IMG/VR virus record: IMGVR_UViG_3300017717_000045
Coordinates: 1-29,782 of that record
Source: a virus
Length of the DNA: 29,782 nucleotides
Reading direction: 5' to 3' (one strand)
The position numbers were made by a program, and so were the translations under genes. The notes under the pieces are model-generated. The model saw only the letters and a program-made list of their open reading frames with translations, had not been told where the DNA came from and ran no database searches. Below are positions 21,886 through 28,193 of the stretch, piece by piece; the stretch's first letter is position 1, and every line of letters begins with the position of its first letter.

Positions 21886-22803
21886 ATGAAATCAACAACG
21901 GTAACAATCATATTATTTTTGCTATCATACACGATGGGATGCGAGACTCTGAAGGAGATAAATTCCCATCCGGAAAACACAGCATCAACCATAGTGGACA
22001 GTGTGAGAGAGCAAAAAGAGCAGACGGACGAGATAACAGAGGCATCGAAAGAGATGGGTGGAAGTCTAGAAAAGATAGACAGTCACGCAGATTCGATTTT
22101 GGACGAGATAGCACTTGTCCCAGAGGACCCGAGTTACAACATAGACCCCACATTAAACTCGATAGAGAACTCAGCAGAGTCGATAAAAGAAGAGATAGAT
22201 TTTGCACAGAGGGAGCAGGTGAGGATAGACGAGGCATTAGAGGACCTAGAGTCCGCAAATGCAAGGGTATCCGCTGCCGTAGGTCAAATAGAGCAGTTAG
22301 AAGACCTAGTAGCAGACTACGAACAGTCCGATAGGGAAGTTCGTAAAGAAGCACTAGAGAACTTACATAGCTTCATCACTTTATTCTTCGTGATAGGCTT
22401 CGGTATGCTCATAGGTGGTGCATTTCTAACATTTTGGGTAAATAGCAAACTGGGTGGGGTAATTCTAGCGATAGGTGTCCTCACTGTAGGGTTTGCAGCC
22501 GCCTCACAATATTACCTTGAAGAAATAGCAGTAGTCGGTCTTGTCGTGTTAGTAATAGGATTCTTAGCATCTCTAGGTGTAGTAGGATGGATGTTGGTCG
22601 ATGGTAGAAATGATAAGAAGGCTATTGCTGAAATAGTAGAGCTTATCGAAGAGACTAAAGACCATCTGACACTAGAAGAAAGACAAGAAATCTTCGGTAG
22701 AGATGGTTTCGCATCTAGAATGACTAGCGACCTTACTAAGAAGATTATTGCTCAGGTAAAAATTAAGAACGGATTCAAGAACCTATCTAGGAAGAAGGTC
22801 TAG
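21886..22803 (+). CDS. Membrane-anchored lipoprotein candidate with coiled coil, 305 aa
   Basis: ATG 21886 begins a signal-like hydrophobic segment (residues 3-17) ending T-M-G-C, an imperfect lipobox at Cys19. Residues about 25-155 are highly acidic and helical with heptad character, probably coiled coil. Three membrane spans follow at about 161-187, 190-212 and 215-240. A short basic cytoplasmic-type tail ends R-K-K-V. Such a protein could be a cell-envelope or lysis-related factor, but no known family fits. No late box is nearby; it may be cotranscribed with the upstream cluster. Its 3' end overlaps the convergent RuvC-like gene by 21 nt. Confidence 0.75.
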   Translation: MKSTTVTIILFLLSYTMGCETLKEINSHPENTASTIVDSVREQKEQTDEITEASKEMGGSLEKIDSHADSILDEIALVPEDPSYNIDPTLNSIENSAESIKEEIDFAQREQVRIDEALEDLESANARVSAAVGQIEQLEDLVADYEQSDREVRKEALENLHSFITLFFVIGFGMLIGGAFLTFWVNSKLGGVILAIGVLTVGFAAASQYYLEEIAVVGLVVLVIGFLASLGVVGWMLVDGRNDKKAIAEIVELIEETKDHLTLEERQEIFGRDGFASRMTSDLTKKIIAQVKIKNGFKNLSRKKV

Positions 22804-23346
22804 GGTCTCGAAATAGAGGTACTTACAGATGAAGTAGGCATCCACGATATCGCTGACTGGATTCCCCACTTTTTCCCTTCTGGGTGTCATCTCTTCGTGA
22901 AGATTTATTCCGGTTTCTTTAAACCAGGCATCATGCATTTTATCTTTGGTTGCACTACCGCTTCCTGTAGCAAACTTCTTAACTTGAGGTGGTGTCACGG
23001 TATCGAATTTGGTATTAGAACCCCAAAGTTTATGCTTCAATATGCCAGTATTCTCAGCAACGTCGAATACTCTACCGGTTGCTGCAAAAGCATAACCTTC
23101 CAACATAACGTGGTCGAATGACATTATCCTCTTCATCGCCCAATGGGAAATCATATCAAATCTTTCCTCTTGGCATTTATATTCTTTCAATAAGGACCCA
23201 TGTATCATGCCACTAAGGTGTTTACATGCTAGCCTTTTGGTCTTAGTTAAAAAATAAAAACTGCAGTTGTTGAAATCCCAGCGCTCACCAATGTGAGTAC
23301 ACAATGCTGGACTGGTCATGCTGTAATCTATGCCTGCTATTCTCAT
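22783..23346 (-). CDS. RuvC-like (RNase H-fold) endonuclease, 187 aa
   Basis: It begins M-R-I-A-G-I-D-Y-S-M-T-S-P-A-L, the strand-1 motif of RuvC/RNase H-like nucleases with catalytic Asp7. M-L-E-G-Y-A-F at 81-87 supplies Glu83, followed by G-I-L-K-H-K-L-W, T-P-P-Q-V-K-K-F-A-T-G near 118-128 (the RuvC-type strand with lysines), and S-D-I-V-D-A-Y-F near 165-172 with Asp166/Asp169. All four acidic positions are therefore present. Such proteins act on branched DNA (Holliday junction resolvase-like). AATAAATA lies immediately upstream (see the promoter entry). It is the last gene of the minus-strand group and converges on the lipoprotein gene. Confidence 0.82.
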   Translation of the reverse strand: MRIAGIDYSMTSPALCTHIGERWDFNNCSFYFLTKTKRLACKHLSGMIHGSLLKEYKCQEERFDMISHWAMKRIMSFDHVMLEGYAFAATGRVFDVAENTGILKHKLWGSNTKFDTVTPPQVKKFATGSGSATKDKMHDAWFKETGINLHEEMTPRREKVGNPVSDIVDAYFICKYLYFETLDLLPR

Positions 23347-23351
23347 ACTTT

Positions 23352-23359
23352 TATTTATT
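23352..23359 (-). promoter_or_regulatory. Possible late box (AATAAATA) before the RuvC-like gene
   Basis: On the minus strand, AATAAATA is followed by five nt and then ATG 23346. It overlaps the stop codon of the 41-aa gene. Confidence 0.4.
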
Positions 23360-23483
23360 AAGATAAGACAATTTTTCCAATTATTAAACCAGTGCAGAAC
23401 CCCATGATTATAACTACGATTCCGGCTGGAGTTTGTGATAATTGTATCTTTCTATCTAACCATTCTTTCAATTTTGCGTTCAC
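23358..23483 (-). CDS. Single-span membrane mini-protein, 41 aa
   Basis: A GTG start at 23483, preceded on the minus strand by AGAGAGGAAATTGACA (good Shine-Dalgarno spacing), opens a 41-codon frame. It has an amphipathic N-terminus (N-A-K-L-K-E-W-L-D-R-K) and a membrane span (about 21-39: G-I-V-V-I-I-M-G-F-C-T-G-L-I-I-G). It overlaps the 3' end of the trypsin-like gene by 32 nt in another frame and ends 11 nt before the RuvC-like start. Function unknown. Confidence 0.6.
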   Translation of the reverse strand: MNAKLKEWLDRKIQLSQTPAGIVVIIMGFCTGLIIGKIVLS

Positions 23484-24210
23484 TGTCAATTTCCTCTCTA
23501 ATCCAATTATAGACGACATCCACTCTTATAGCGGAGTTTTCATATATCATATCTCTATACATGCTGAAGGTCGAGATTATTCCTACCACTACGAACCTGT
23601 TATCGATTAGCATGAATACCGGACCACCAGAATCACCAAACCATACAGAACCTCCCATCGGAAGCATCTTCATTCCAGTGGGTTCGCTCTCTAGAGTTCC
23701 ATAATAGAATAGTGTATTCAACTCGCTTCTCTTTTTAAATCCTCTAGAGTATCCAACTGATATCACCGGTGTGCCTTTTCTGACATCTAATAGTGGTTTA
23801 GAATTGATTCCAGATGGGAATATTCCACGAACGTAGGTATCTAGAACGATGACTGCCACATCATATCCCACCTTCATGTCAGCATTGTACTGCGGATGTT
23901 TGGTAGCACATTTGATGCTATACATTTCGTCACCAAATTGTACATAGGACTCGTCATTGGAAATGCAATGAGCAGCCGTAAGCACTATATCTTGCTCGAT
24001 AAGGACTACCGAGCATTTGGGTCTCATGTCTCCAGATAGAAGTCTGCCTACCGATGGATAGTCATCTTCCGTTATGGTTATAAAACCTTCTATACTCGGA
24101 ACTATTTCTTTTTTAGGGGGTGGACTCTCTGCACTGGGTTTCACCGTTTTGGCAGCGCATCCCGTAAAGCATAATAAAAGGGCTGATAGATAAACTATCT
24201 TTCTTAACAT
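23452..24210 (-). CDS. Trypsin-like serine protease with lipoprotein signal, 252 aa
   Basis: The N-terminus has a hydrophobic signal ending L-C-F-T-G-C-A-A (Cys18, lipobox-like). A short Pro/Ser linker precedes a chymotrypsin-fold domain. The catalytic triad is visible: His81 in L-T-A-A-H-C, Asp117 in Y-D-V-A-V-I-V-L-D, Ser194 in F-G-D-S-G-G-P. C67/C82/C101 could form disulfides in an oxidising compartment, consistent with periplasmic location. Phage-encoded secreted serine proteases of this kind are unusual; a role in envelope weakening or superinfection exclusion would be inference. The ATG follows AAGAGGAC, inside an extended TATAAATA box. Confidence 0.9.
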   Translation of the reverse strand: MLRKIVYLSALLLCFTGCAAKTVKPSAESPPPKKEIVPSIEGFITITEDDYPSVGRLLSGDMRPKCSVVLIEQDIVLTAAHCISNDESYVQFGDEMYSIKCATKHPQYNADMKVGYDVAVIVLDTYVRGIFPSGINSKPLLDVRKGTPVISVGYSRGFKKRSELNTLFYYGTLESEPTGMKMLPMGGSVWFGDSGGPVFMLIDNRFVVVGIISTFSMYRDMIYENSAIRVDVVYNWIREEIDSERKIERMVR

Positions 24211-24217
24211 GTCCTCT

Positions 24218-25120
24218 TTATTTATAAGAAAAAACGGCTTCCGTGGAAGTTAGGTCGTCTACCTCTTCCTTCCTAAGTCTTCTTCCTACTATCCAAAACA
24301 ACGTCTTCTCCTTGGAGACATCGATATTTTCCCTCATCCATTTATGTGCTTTTCCTTCATAGATGTCGTCTATGAGTTCTCCGTTCACTTCTTCCCATAT
24401 GGATTTAGAGTAGGCATCCTTAGTCAGGTGTATCTCATACTCTGGGAATTCCAGCACCTCTTGGGGAAAATTCTCATACCTAAACCTGTCTAAGTGTTGA
24501 TTAATTGACTTGGTCCTATCGCAGAAGGCTATACCTATGACCCTCTTGACCTTTTTATTAAACTTATGTAGACCCCTGATAATGCCCGCGAACTGGATTC
24601 CACTACCAACAGGTATTACTAGGTTGTCTAGTTCGTCTGGGATATTTTCTACCTGGTTGGTGACCCCATCGAATATAGCCTCTGGGTTACTCTCGAGGCT
24701 GATCGCGAACTTGATTAATTTATAATTATTATTCGCTATAATCTTCTTCTTAGCACCTGCGTCTATTGCGGTAGTCATACCGTGACCGGCTACGATTCGT
24801 ATTTCCGAACCATAGTGCCTGGTCAACCGCATAATATGATGTTTATATAGGGTGTCTTCTTTACAACCACCGACGGCTACTACACACTTAATCCCATACT
24901 CTTTCGCTACTTTTGCTATAATGGCACTTTGTGGGCTATGGACCGAACTTGCGGTTACAACCCCACCATTGTGGTTCTCGATTATGTCATCTCTGATTTC
25001 ATCGAATAGTTGTACTGCCTGCCTTACCTTACCACCATTGATATGGTTGATTCCGTATGGGGCATATAAATCATCCCTCTTGTAGTATACGTCGCCATGT
25101 TTTTGGATAGGGGTCATCAT
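24218..25120 (-). CDS. PLP-dependent enzyme, ACC deaminase / D-cysteine desulfhydrase-like, 300 aa
   Basis: A fold-type II PLP enzyme. The N-terminus has K-R-D-D-L-Y (14-19) then N-G-G-K-V-R-Q with the Schiff-base Lys31. S-S-V-H-S-P-Q-S-A near 58-66 binds the substrate carboxylate, and I-P-V-G-S-G-I-Q-F-A-G near the centre is the PLP phosphate loop. The layout matches the 1-aminocyclopropane-1-carboxylate deaminase/D-cysteine desulfhydrase group, usually about 325-340 aa, so this is slightly short. These enzymes make 2-oxoacids plus ammonia, or degrade D-cysteine to sulfide. The exact substrate cannot be told. First gene of the minus-strand group; ATG 25120 and 25117 are both possible starts. 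Confidence 0.85.
   Translation of the reverse strand: MMTPIQKHGDVYYKRDDLYAPYGINHINGGKVRQAVQLFDEIRDDIIENHNGGVVTASSVHSPQSAIIAKVAKEYGIKCVVAVGGCKEDTLYKHHIMRLTRHYGSEIRIVAGHGMTTAIDAGAKKKIIANNNYKLIKFAISLESNPEAIFDGVTNQVENIPDELDNLVIPVGSGIQFAGIIRGLHKFNKKVKRVIGIAFCDRTKSINQHLDRFRYENFPQEVLEFPEYEIHLTKDAYSKSIWEEVNGELIDDIYEGKAHKWMRENIDVSKEKTLFWIVGRRLRKEEVDDLTSTEAVFSYK
24219..24226 (-). promoter_or_regulatory. Possible late box (TATAAATA) before the trypsin-like gene
   Basis: On the minus strand, TATAAATA overlaps the stop of the PLP gene (T-A-T A-A-A T-A-A encodes Y-K-stop) and is followed eight nt later by ATG 24210 after AAGAGGAC. The overlap with coding sequence makes chance a fair alternative. Confidence 0.4.
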
Positions 25121-25126
25121 CTTGAG

Positions 25127-25134
25127 TATTTATT
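25127..25134 (-). promoter_or_regulatory. Possible late box (AATAAATA) before the PLP enzyme
   Basis: On the minus strand, GAATAAATAC lies six nt upstream of ATG 25120. Late transcription from a T4-type box starts only a few bases downstream of it, so the mRNA would be nearly leaderless. Confidence 0.4.
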
Positions 25135-25157
25135 CTGGATGCCCAAAAGGTACAATA

Positions 25158-25279
25158 CCCCCCTTCCTGATATCACGAGGGCATATACCACTCCTTGTAT
25201 ATGCCCCCAAGGATATACCACCCATTGTATATGCCCTTCTCGGGTATCTCTGAACCCCCTTCCTGATATCAGGAAGGGG
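25158..25279. repeat. Palindrome cluster with GATATC centres and CATATAC/GTATATG hairpins
   Basis: CCCCCCTTCCTGATATC (25158-25174) is an incomplete copy of the element that is complete at 25256-25279, a perfect 24-bp palindrome (CCCCTTCCTGATATCAGGAAGGGG). Between them is a perfect 10-bp hairpin, GGGCATATAC (25179-25188) and GTATATGCCC (25197-25206), within a 24-nt unit (25183-25206) repeated at 25213-25236 with two differences. The palindrome is also present, with one mismatched pair, at 2644-2665. Confidence 0.85.
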
Positions 25280-25316
25280 TATGACGATCGTATGTCAGCT
25301 GGCATCAATAAAGGGC

Positions 25317-25345
25317 TTGACAGAAGAGCTCCGGTATGATCTAAT
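25317..25345 (+). promoter_or_regulatory. Sigma70-like early promoter
   Basis: TTGACA (25317-25322), a 17-nt spacer and TCTAAT (25340-25345). The predicted start is near 25352, giving a leader of about 53 nt before ATG 25405. A near-identical core occurs at 26796-26824. No late box occurs in this region. Confidence 0.72.
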
Positions 25346-25404
25346 GGGGGTTCAGGAATTGGGGAAAGACCCCCTTTGAAACCACCATACGGAGACCCAA
25401 AAAT

Positions 25405-26787
25405 ATGGCAACCAAGCAATCGAGACAAAATAGAGCTGACTTCATCAAAGCGATGAAGGAGGCAGGACTTACTTCACCTGTCACCCGTGAACAGGTCAGG
25501 GAAGTCTGCGATTCCACGGGCATCTATGCGGTTCCGCCATCATGGATTACGTACGATGCTTCCCGCAAGACCGGTGCTCTCGGCGAGTACCACATCCCAG
25601 AACTCTCCGAAGGTGCTACCACAACCGCACCCGCCAAGGAGGCAGCACCCATGACTGCTACTATCGTCACCAATAAGGTGAAAACCGCTGATGTCTGCGA
25701 TACCACTATGGCACTCGCAATGACTGGTGGTGAGAGCGAGACTCTCGTCCCAGAGCGAATCAGCACTTACGTTCCTTGGGGTCACTTCAAGGACATCGAG
25801 CAAATCATTCGTGCGAAGATGTTCTACCCTTGCTTCATCACTGGTCTGTCCGGCAACGGCAAGACCACGATGGTTGACCAGGTTTGTGCGAAGCTCAAGC
25901 GAGAGCTGTTCCGCATCAACATCACTACTCAGACCGATGAGGACGATTTGCTTGGTGGTTTCCGTCTCATCAACGGTGAGACCAAGTGGTGTGATGGTCC
26001 TGTCGTGAAGGCGATGAAGCAGGGTGGAATTCTTCTCCTCGACGAAATCGACCTTGCGTCACATGCAATCATGTGCCTGCAGCCGGTTCTGGAAGGCAAG
26101 GGTGTCTTCCTCAAGAAGATTGGTCAATGGGTCAAGCCCGCAGCCGGTTTCCAGATTTTCGCTACTGCCAATACCAAGGGTAAGGGCAGCGATGATGGTC
26201 GGTTCATCGGGACCAACGTTCTCAATGAGGCATTCCTCGACCGATTCTCAGTTTGCTTTGAGCAGGCATACGCTCCCAAGAAGGTGGAGCAGAAGATTCT
26301 CACCAAGGCGATGCAATCGCTCGACTGCGAGGACAAGGACTTCACCAAGAAGCTGGTTGACTGGGCAGACATGATTCGTAAGTGCTTCTACGAGGATGCG
26401 GTTGATGAAATCATCACCACACGCCGTCTGGTCAACGTTGCTACGGCATTCTCCATCTTTGGTGACCGTGCCAAGGCAGTTGAGATGGCAGTCACCCGAT
26501 TCGATGACTCCACCAAGGAGGCCTTCCTCACGATGTACGGCAAGATTGATGCCGACACCATCGTGGGCGAGGAGGAGATGGAGGTGGTCGACTACGAAAC
26601 CGCAGAACGTTTCGACATTGACGTGTCTTTTGACGACAAGGACGAAGCGAAGAGACTGGGTGCTAGGTGGGACGTTCCCAAGAAGCAGTGGTATGTCGAA
26701 GGCGACAAGTACCGCAAGAATCCCGAAAGATGGGTAAGATGGAATCCGGTAGCCGTTTCTACCTCCTCCACTCCCGCACCGTTTTGA
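25405..26787 (+). CDS. cobS: CobS/MoxR-like AAA+ ATPase with C-terminal DUF5710-like domain, 460 aa
   Basis: An N-terminal small domain (about 11-68) contains V-T-R-E-Q-V-R-E-V-C and P-P-S-W-I-T. The AAA+ core (about 115-380) has Walker A G-L-S-G-N-G-K-T (147-154), Walker B I-L-L-L-D-E-I-D (209-216) and sensor region F-A-T-A-N-T (about 250-255). The end (about 410-445) has F-D-D-K-D-E-A-K-R-L-G-A-R-W-D-V-P-K-K-Q-W-Y-V, the small domain called DUF5710. This matches the CobS-like proteins of marine T4-like phages; a true role in cobalt chelation is doubtful because no CobT partner is seen. Codon third positions are more G/C-rich than in most neighbours. ATG follows CGGAGACCCAAAAAT. Confidence 0.88.
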   Translation: MATKQSRQNRADFIKAMKEAGLTSPVTREQVREVCDSTGIYAVPPSWITYDASRKTGALGEYHIPELSEGATTTAPAKEAAPMTATIVTNKVKTADVCDTTMALAMTGGESETLVPERISTYVPWGHFKDIEQIIRAKMFYPCFITGLSGNGKTTMVDQVCAKLKRELFRINITTQTDEDDLLGGFRLINGETKWCDGPVVKAMKQGGILLLDEIDLASHAIMCLQPVLEGKGVFLKKIGQWVKPAAGFQIFATANTKGKGSDDGRFIGTNVLNEAFLDRFSVCFEQAYAPKKVEQKILTKAMQSLDCEDKDFTKKLVDWADMIRKCFYEDAVDEIITTRRLVNVATAFSIFGDRAKAVEMAVTRFDDSTKEAFLTMYGKIDADTIVGEEEMEVVDYETAERFDIDVSFDDKDEAKRLGARWDVPKKQWYVEGDKYRKNPERWVRWNPVAVSTSSTPAPF

Positions 26788-26795
26788 ACGAAGCC

Positions 26796-26824
26796 TTGAC
26801 AGAAGTAAGGAGCCATGATCTAAT
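26796..26824 (+). promoter_or_regulatory. Second sigma70-like early promoter
   Basis: TTGACA (26796-26801), a 17-nt spacer and TCTAAT (26819-26824), just after the cobS stop. Eleven bases at one end (CTTGACAGAAG) and eleven around the -10 (ATGATCTAATG) are shared with the promoter at 25317. Confidence 0.65.
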
Positions 26825-26969
26825 GGGTGCTATGAAAGAATTTTTGATGTGGTGTGAGGATAAAGGCTACTATGAGTGGTCTGACCTCAAAGACGACTAC
26901 GAGTGGGTCGGAGGTAAGACTCATTCAGAAGCAATGAGTGAATGGATGAAAGAGGAGGTTGGAGGATGA
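26823..26969 (+). CDS. Small acidic protein, 48 aa
   Basis: The start at ATG 26823 is preceded by AAGGAG (26807-26812); the frame alternatives ATG 26832 and 26847 are possible. The -10 of the adjacent promoter overlaps the first start, so a promoter-derived transcript would have to use a later start, while a read-through transcript from cobS could use the first. The peptide is rich in Trp, Glu and Tyr (E-F-L-M-W-C-E-D-K-G-Y-Y-E-W) and ends W-M-K-E-E-V-G-G. No family recognised. Confidence 0.55.
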   Translation: MGAMKEFLMWCEDKGYYEWSDLKDDYEWVGGKTHSEAMSEWMKEEVGG

Positions 26970-27220
26970 TAGTGCTTGATGATTTTGATACCCAAATCCA
27001 GTGCGAGGATTATTGGTATGATGACTACGATGGCATCCCCACAGATGACATCATCGATGACGATGATGAGGACGTTCTCGATGATACTGATGAACACGAC
27101 GCTGTTTGGGATGACGATGATGAAGATGGCTTCGTAAGCACTCTGATTGACGGAAATGGGATTACCGCCGAAGGTTATAACTACCTTCATGAACTTGATA
27201 CCAATGGTTACTTTGTTTGA
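26966..27220 (+). CDS. Very acidic small protein, 84 aa
   Basis: ATG 26966 overlaps the previous stop by ATGA, so coupling decides the start over an upstream in-frame ATG at 26942. The chain is dominated by Asp (D-D-Y-D-G-I-P-T-D-D-I-I-D-D-D-D-E-D), with a more ordinary C-terminal 30 residues (S-T-L-I-D-G-N-G-I-T-A-E-G-Y-N-Y-L). Highly acidic early phage proteins are often DNA mimics or host-factor inhibitors, but there is no direct evidence here. Confidence 0.65.
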   Translation: MIVLDDFDTQIQCEDYWYDDYDGIPTDDIIDDDDEDVLDDTDEHDAVWDDDDEDGFVSTLIDGNGITAEGYNYLHELDTNGYFV

Positions 27221-27234
27221 AGGAGAAAATCAAA

Positions 27235-27558
27235 ATGAATAGTAACACACCTAACCCAGAATGGGCATATGACAACCTCACCGAATCACAGAAGCGTTAT
27301 GTGGAAATGATTCTTACACACGGACCAGACCTAGGTGTAGACTGCACCAAGGGTTCATTTTGTCGTGCCGAGCTGCGAGCGGTATCTCGCTCGTTTAAGA
27401 CAAATGATGACATTCCTAACTGGATTGTTAAGACCAAGGAACGCAGAGCAGATGTGGGTGTCTATTACGTGCCTGAAGTTGCAGAGCACCAAACCCATGT
27501 CCTAGGTGAGCAACCATCAGATGTCGAGGTTGAGACAATGGAAGAAGTAGCCGTCTAG
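27235..27558 (+). CDS. Early protein related to the CobS N-terminal domain, 107 aa
   Basis: ATG 27235 follows GAAGGAGAAAATCAAA, an excellent ribosome-binding site. Residues about 35-85 (F-C-R-A-E-L-R-A-V-S, I-P-N-W-I-V, then V-G-V-Y-Y-V-P-E-V) follow the same pattern as residues 25-67 of the CobS-like ATPase at 25405 (V-T-R-E-Q-V-R-E-V-C, P-P-S-W-I-T, L-G-E-Y-H-I-P-E-L). The two probably share a small protein- or DNA-binding domain. The tail is acidic. The tRNA follows 12 nt downstream of the stop. Confidence 0.7.
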   Translation: MNSNTPNPEWAYDNLTESQKRYVEMILTHGPDLGVDCTKGSFCRAELRAVSRSFKTNDDIPNWIVKTKERRADVGVYYVPEVAEHQTHVLGEQPSDVEVETMEEVAV

Positions 27559-27570
27559 TACGGTGGTTAA

Positions 27571-27643
27571 AGGCTGGTAGCTCAGCGGTTAGAGCACCCG
27601 ACTCATAATCGGTTAGTCGTCGGTTCGAATCCGACCCAGCCTA
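27571..27643 (+). tRNA. tRNA with CAU anticodon (Met or lysidine-type Ile2)
   Basis: The acceptor AGGCTGG/CCAGCCT is fully paired (27571-27577 with 27636-27642), with discriminator A27643. The D arm is GCTC/GAGC; the anticodon loop CTCATAA is closed by four good pairs (the first position, C27597-T27613, is mismatched). The variable loop is 5 nt, and the T arm is GTCGG/CCGAC with TTCGAAT. No CCA is encoded. The anticodon stem-loop around ACTCATAAT resembles bacterial tRNA-Ile2 as much as elongator tRNA-Met, so the amino acid is unsettled; an initiator is unlikely because the 1:72 pair is intact. Confidence 0.92.
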
Positions 27644-27656
27644 TTTGGAGAACAAA

Positions 27657-27842
27657 ATGGAAATCACACAAGAGCAGGCAAATAAGTTTTTGAACTGGTT
27701 ACGAGAAAGTGGTAAGACTAACATGTTTGGTGCTACCCCCTACCTGCAGAAAAAGTTTAAAATCAACAGGTATGATGCACAAAGGTTTCTTATCAACTGG
27801 ATGGACATGGACAATTTCGACAAGGACAAGACCCAAGGATGA
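27657..27842 (+). CDS. Small early protein, 61 aa
   Basis: ATG 27657 lies 13 nt after the tRNA, preceded by TTGGAG. It is a helical polypeptide (I-T-Q-E-Q-A-N-K-F-L-N-W-L-R-E, then Y-L-Q-K-K-F-K-I-N-R-Y-D-A-Q-R-F-L-I-N-W-M), which has the look of a small DNA-binding helix bundle, but no family was recognised. Its stop overlaps the next gene by ATGA. Confidence 0.65.
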   Translation: MEITQEQANKFLNWLRESGKTNMFGATPYLQKKFKINRYDAQRFLINWMDMDNFDKDKTQG

Positions 27843-28192
27843 ACACAGACCACCCATATTCCAACCATGCTGGTCATAAGGTATGGTCCCTGATTAAGGA
27901 TGGGGCCGTTTATGTTTTCAGACAGTATTATGAAGGTGGAAAGATTGAGATATGTGAGCCGGATGGTGAGGTACTCAAATTGACTGCTGAGCATGCTAGG
28001 GTGGTCTGGGAAACCCTAATCAGCTACGGATTCGTGGTCCAGAATGCATGCCATCACTGGGGTATGGATGAATTCAACAAGATGAAGAGAGAAGAAGAAA
28101 TGAAATCTGTCTACCAACTTGGTAATAGGAAAGACAGAAGGAAAAAAGAATGGTTCGACAAGGTACTCAAAAATTATGCACTGGAGGCATGA
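27839..28192 (+). CDS. Hypothetical early protein, 117 aa
   Basis: ATGA overlap with the upstream stop. The N-terminal half is beta-rich (H-K-V-W-S-L-I-K-D-G-A-V-Y-V-F-R-Q-Y-Y), suggestive of a small sheet, with a central helix (E-H-A-R-V-V-W-E-T-L-I). The C-terminal third is strongly basic (N-R-K-D-R-R-K-K-E-W-F-D-K-V-L-K) and could bind nucleic acid. Function unknown. Confidence 0.68.
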   Translation: MNTDHPYSNHAGHKVWSLIKDGAVYVFRQYYEGGKIEICEPDGEVLKLTAEHARVVWETLISYGFVVQNACHHWGMDEFNKMKREEEMKSVYQLGNRKDRRKKEWFDKVLKNYALEA

Positions 28193-28193
28193 A

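Larger units (their letters stand above)
25121..25404. other. Divergent intergenic region with palindromes and an early promoter
   Basis: This 284-base gap separates the minus-strand late group from the plus-strand early group. It contains the AATAAATA box, a palindrome-rich block (25158-25279), a sigma70-like promoter (25317-25345) and, after the promoter, GGGG/CCCC inverted runs (25346-25374) that could structure the 5' leader. No plausible gene was found in it. Confidence 0.8.

Noticed and set aside
26124-26374. Long frames on both strands across the CobS-like gene
   Set aside because: They arise from the G/C-rich third positions of the ATPase gene; the Walker motifs and the ribosome-binding site support only the 25405 frame.
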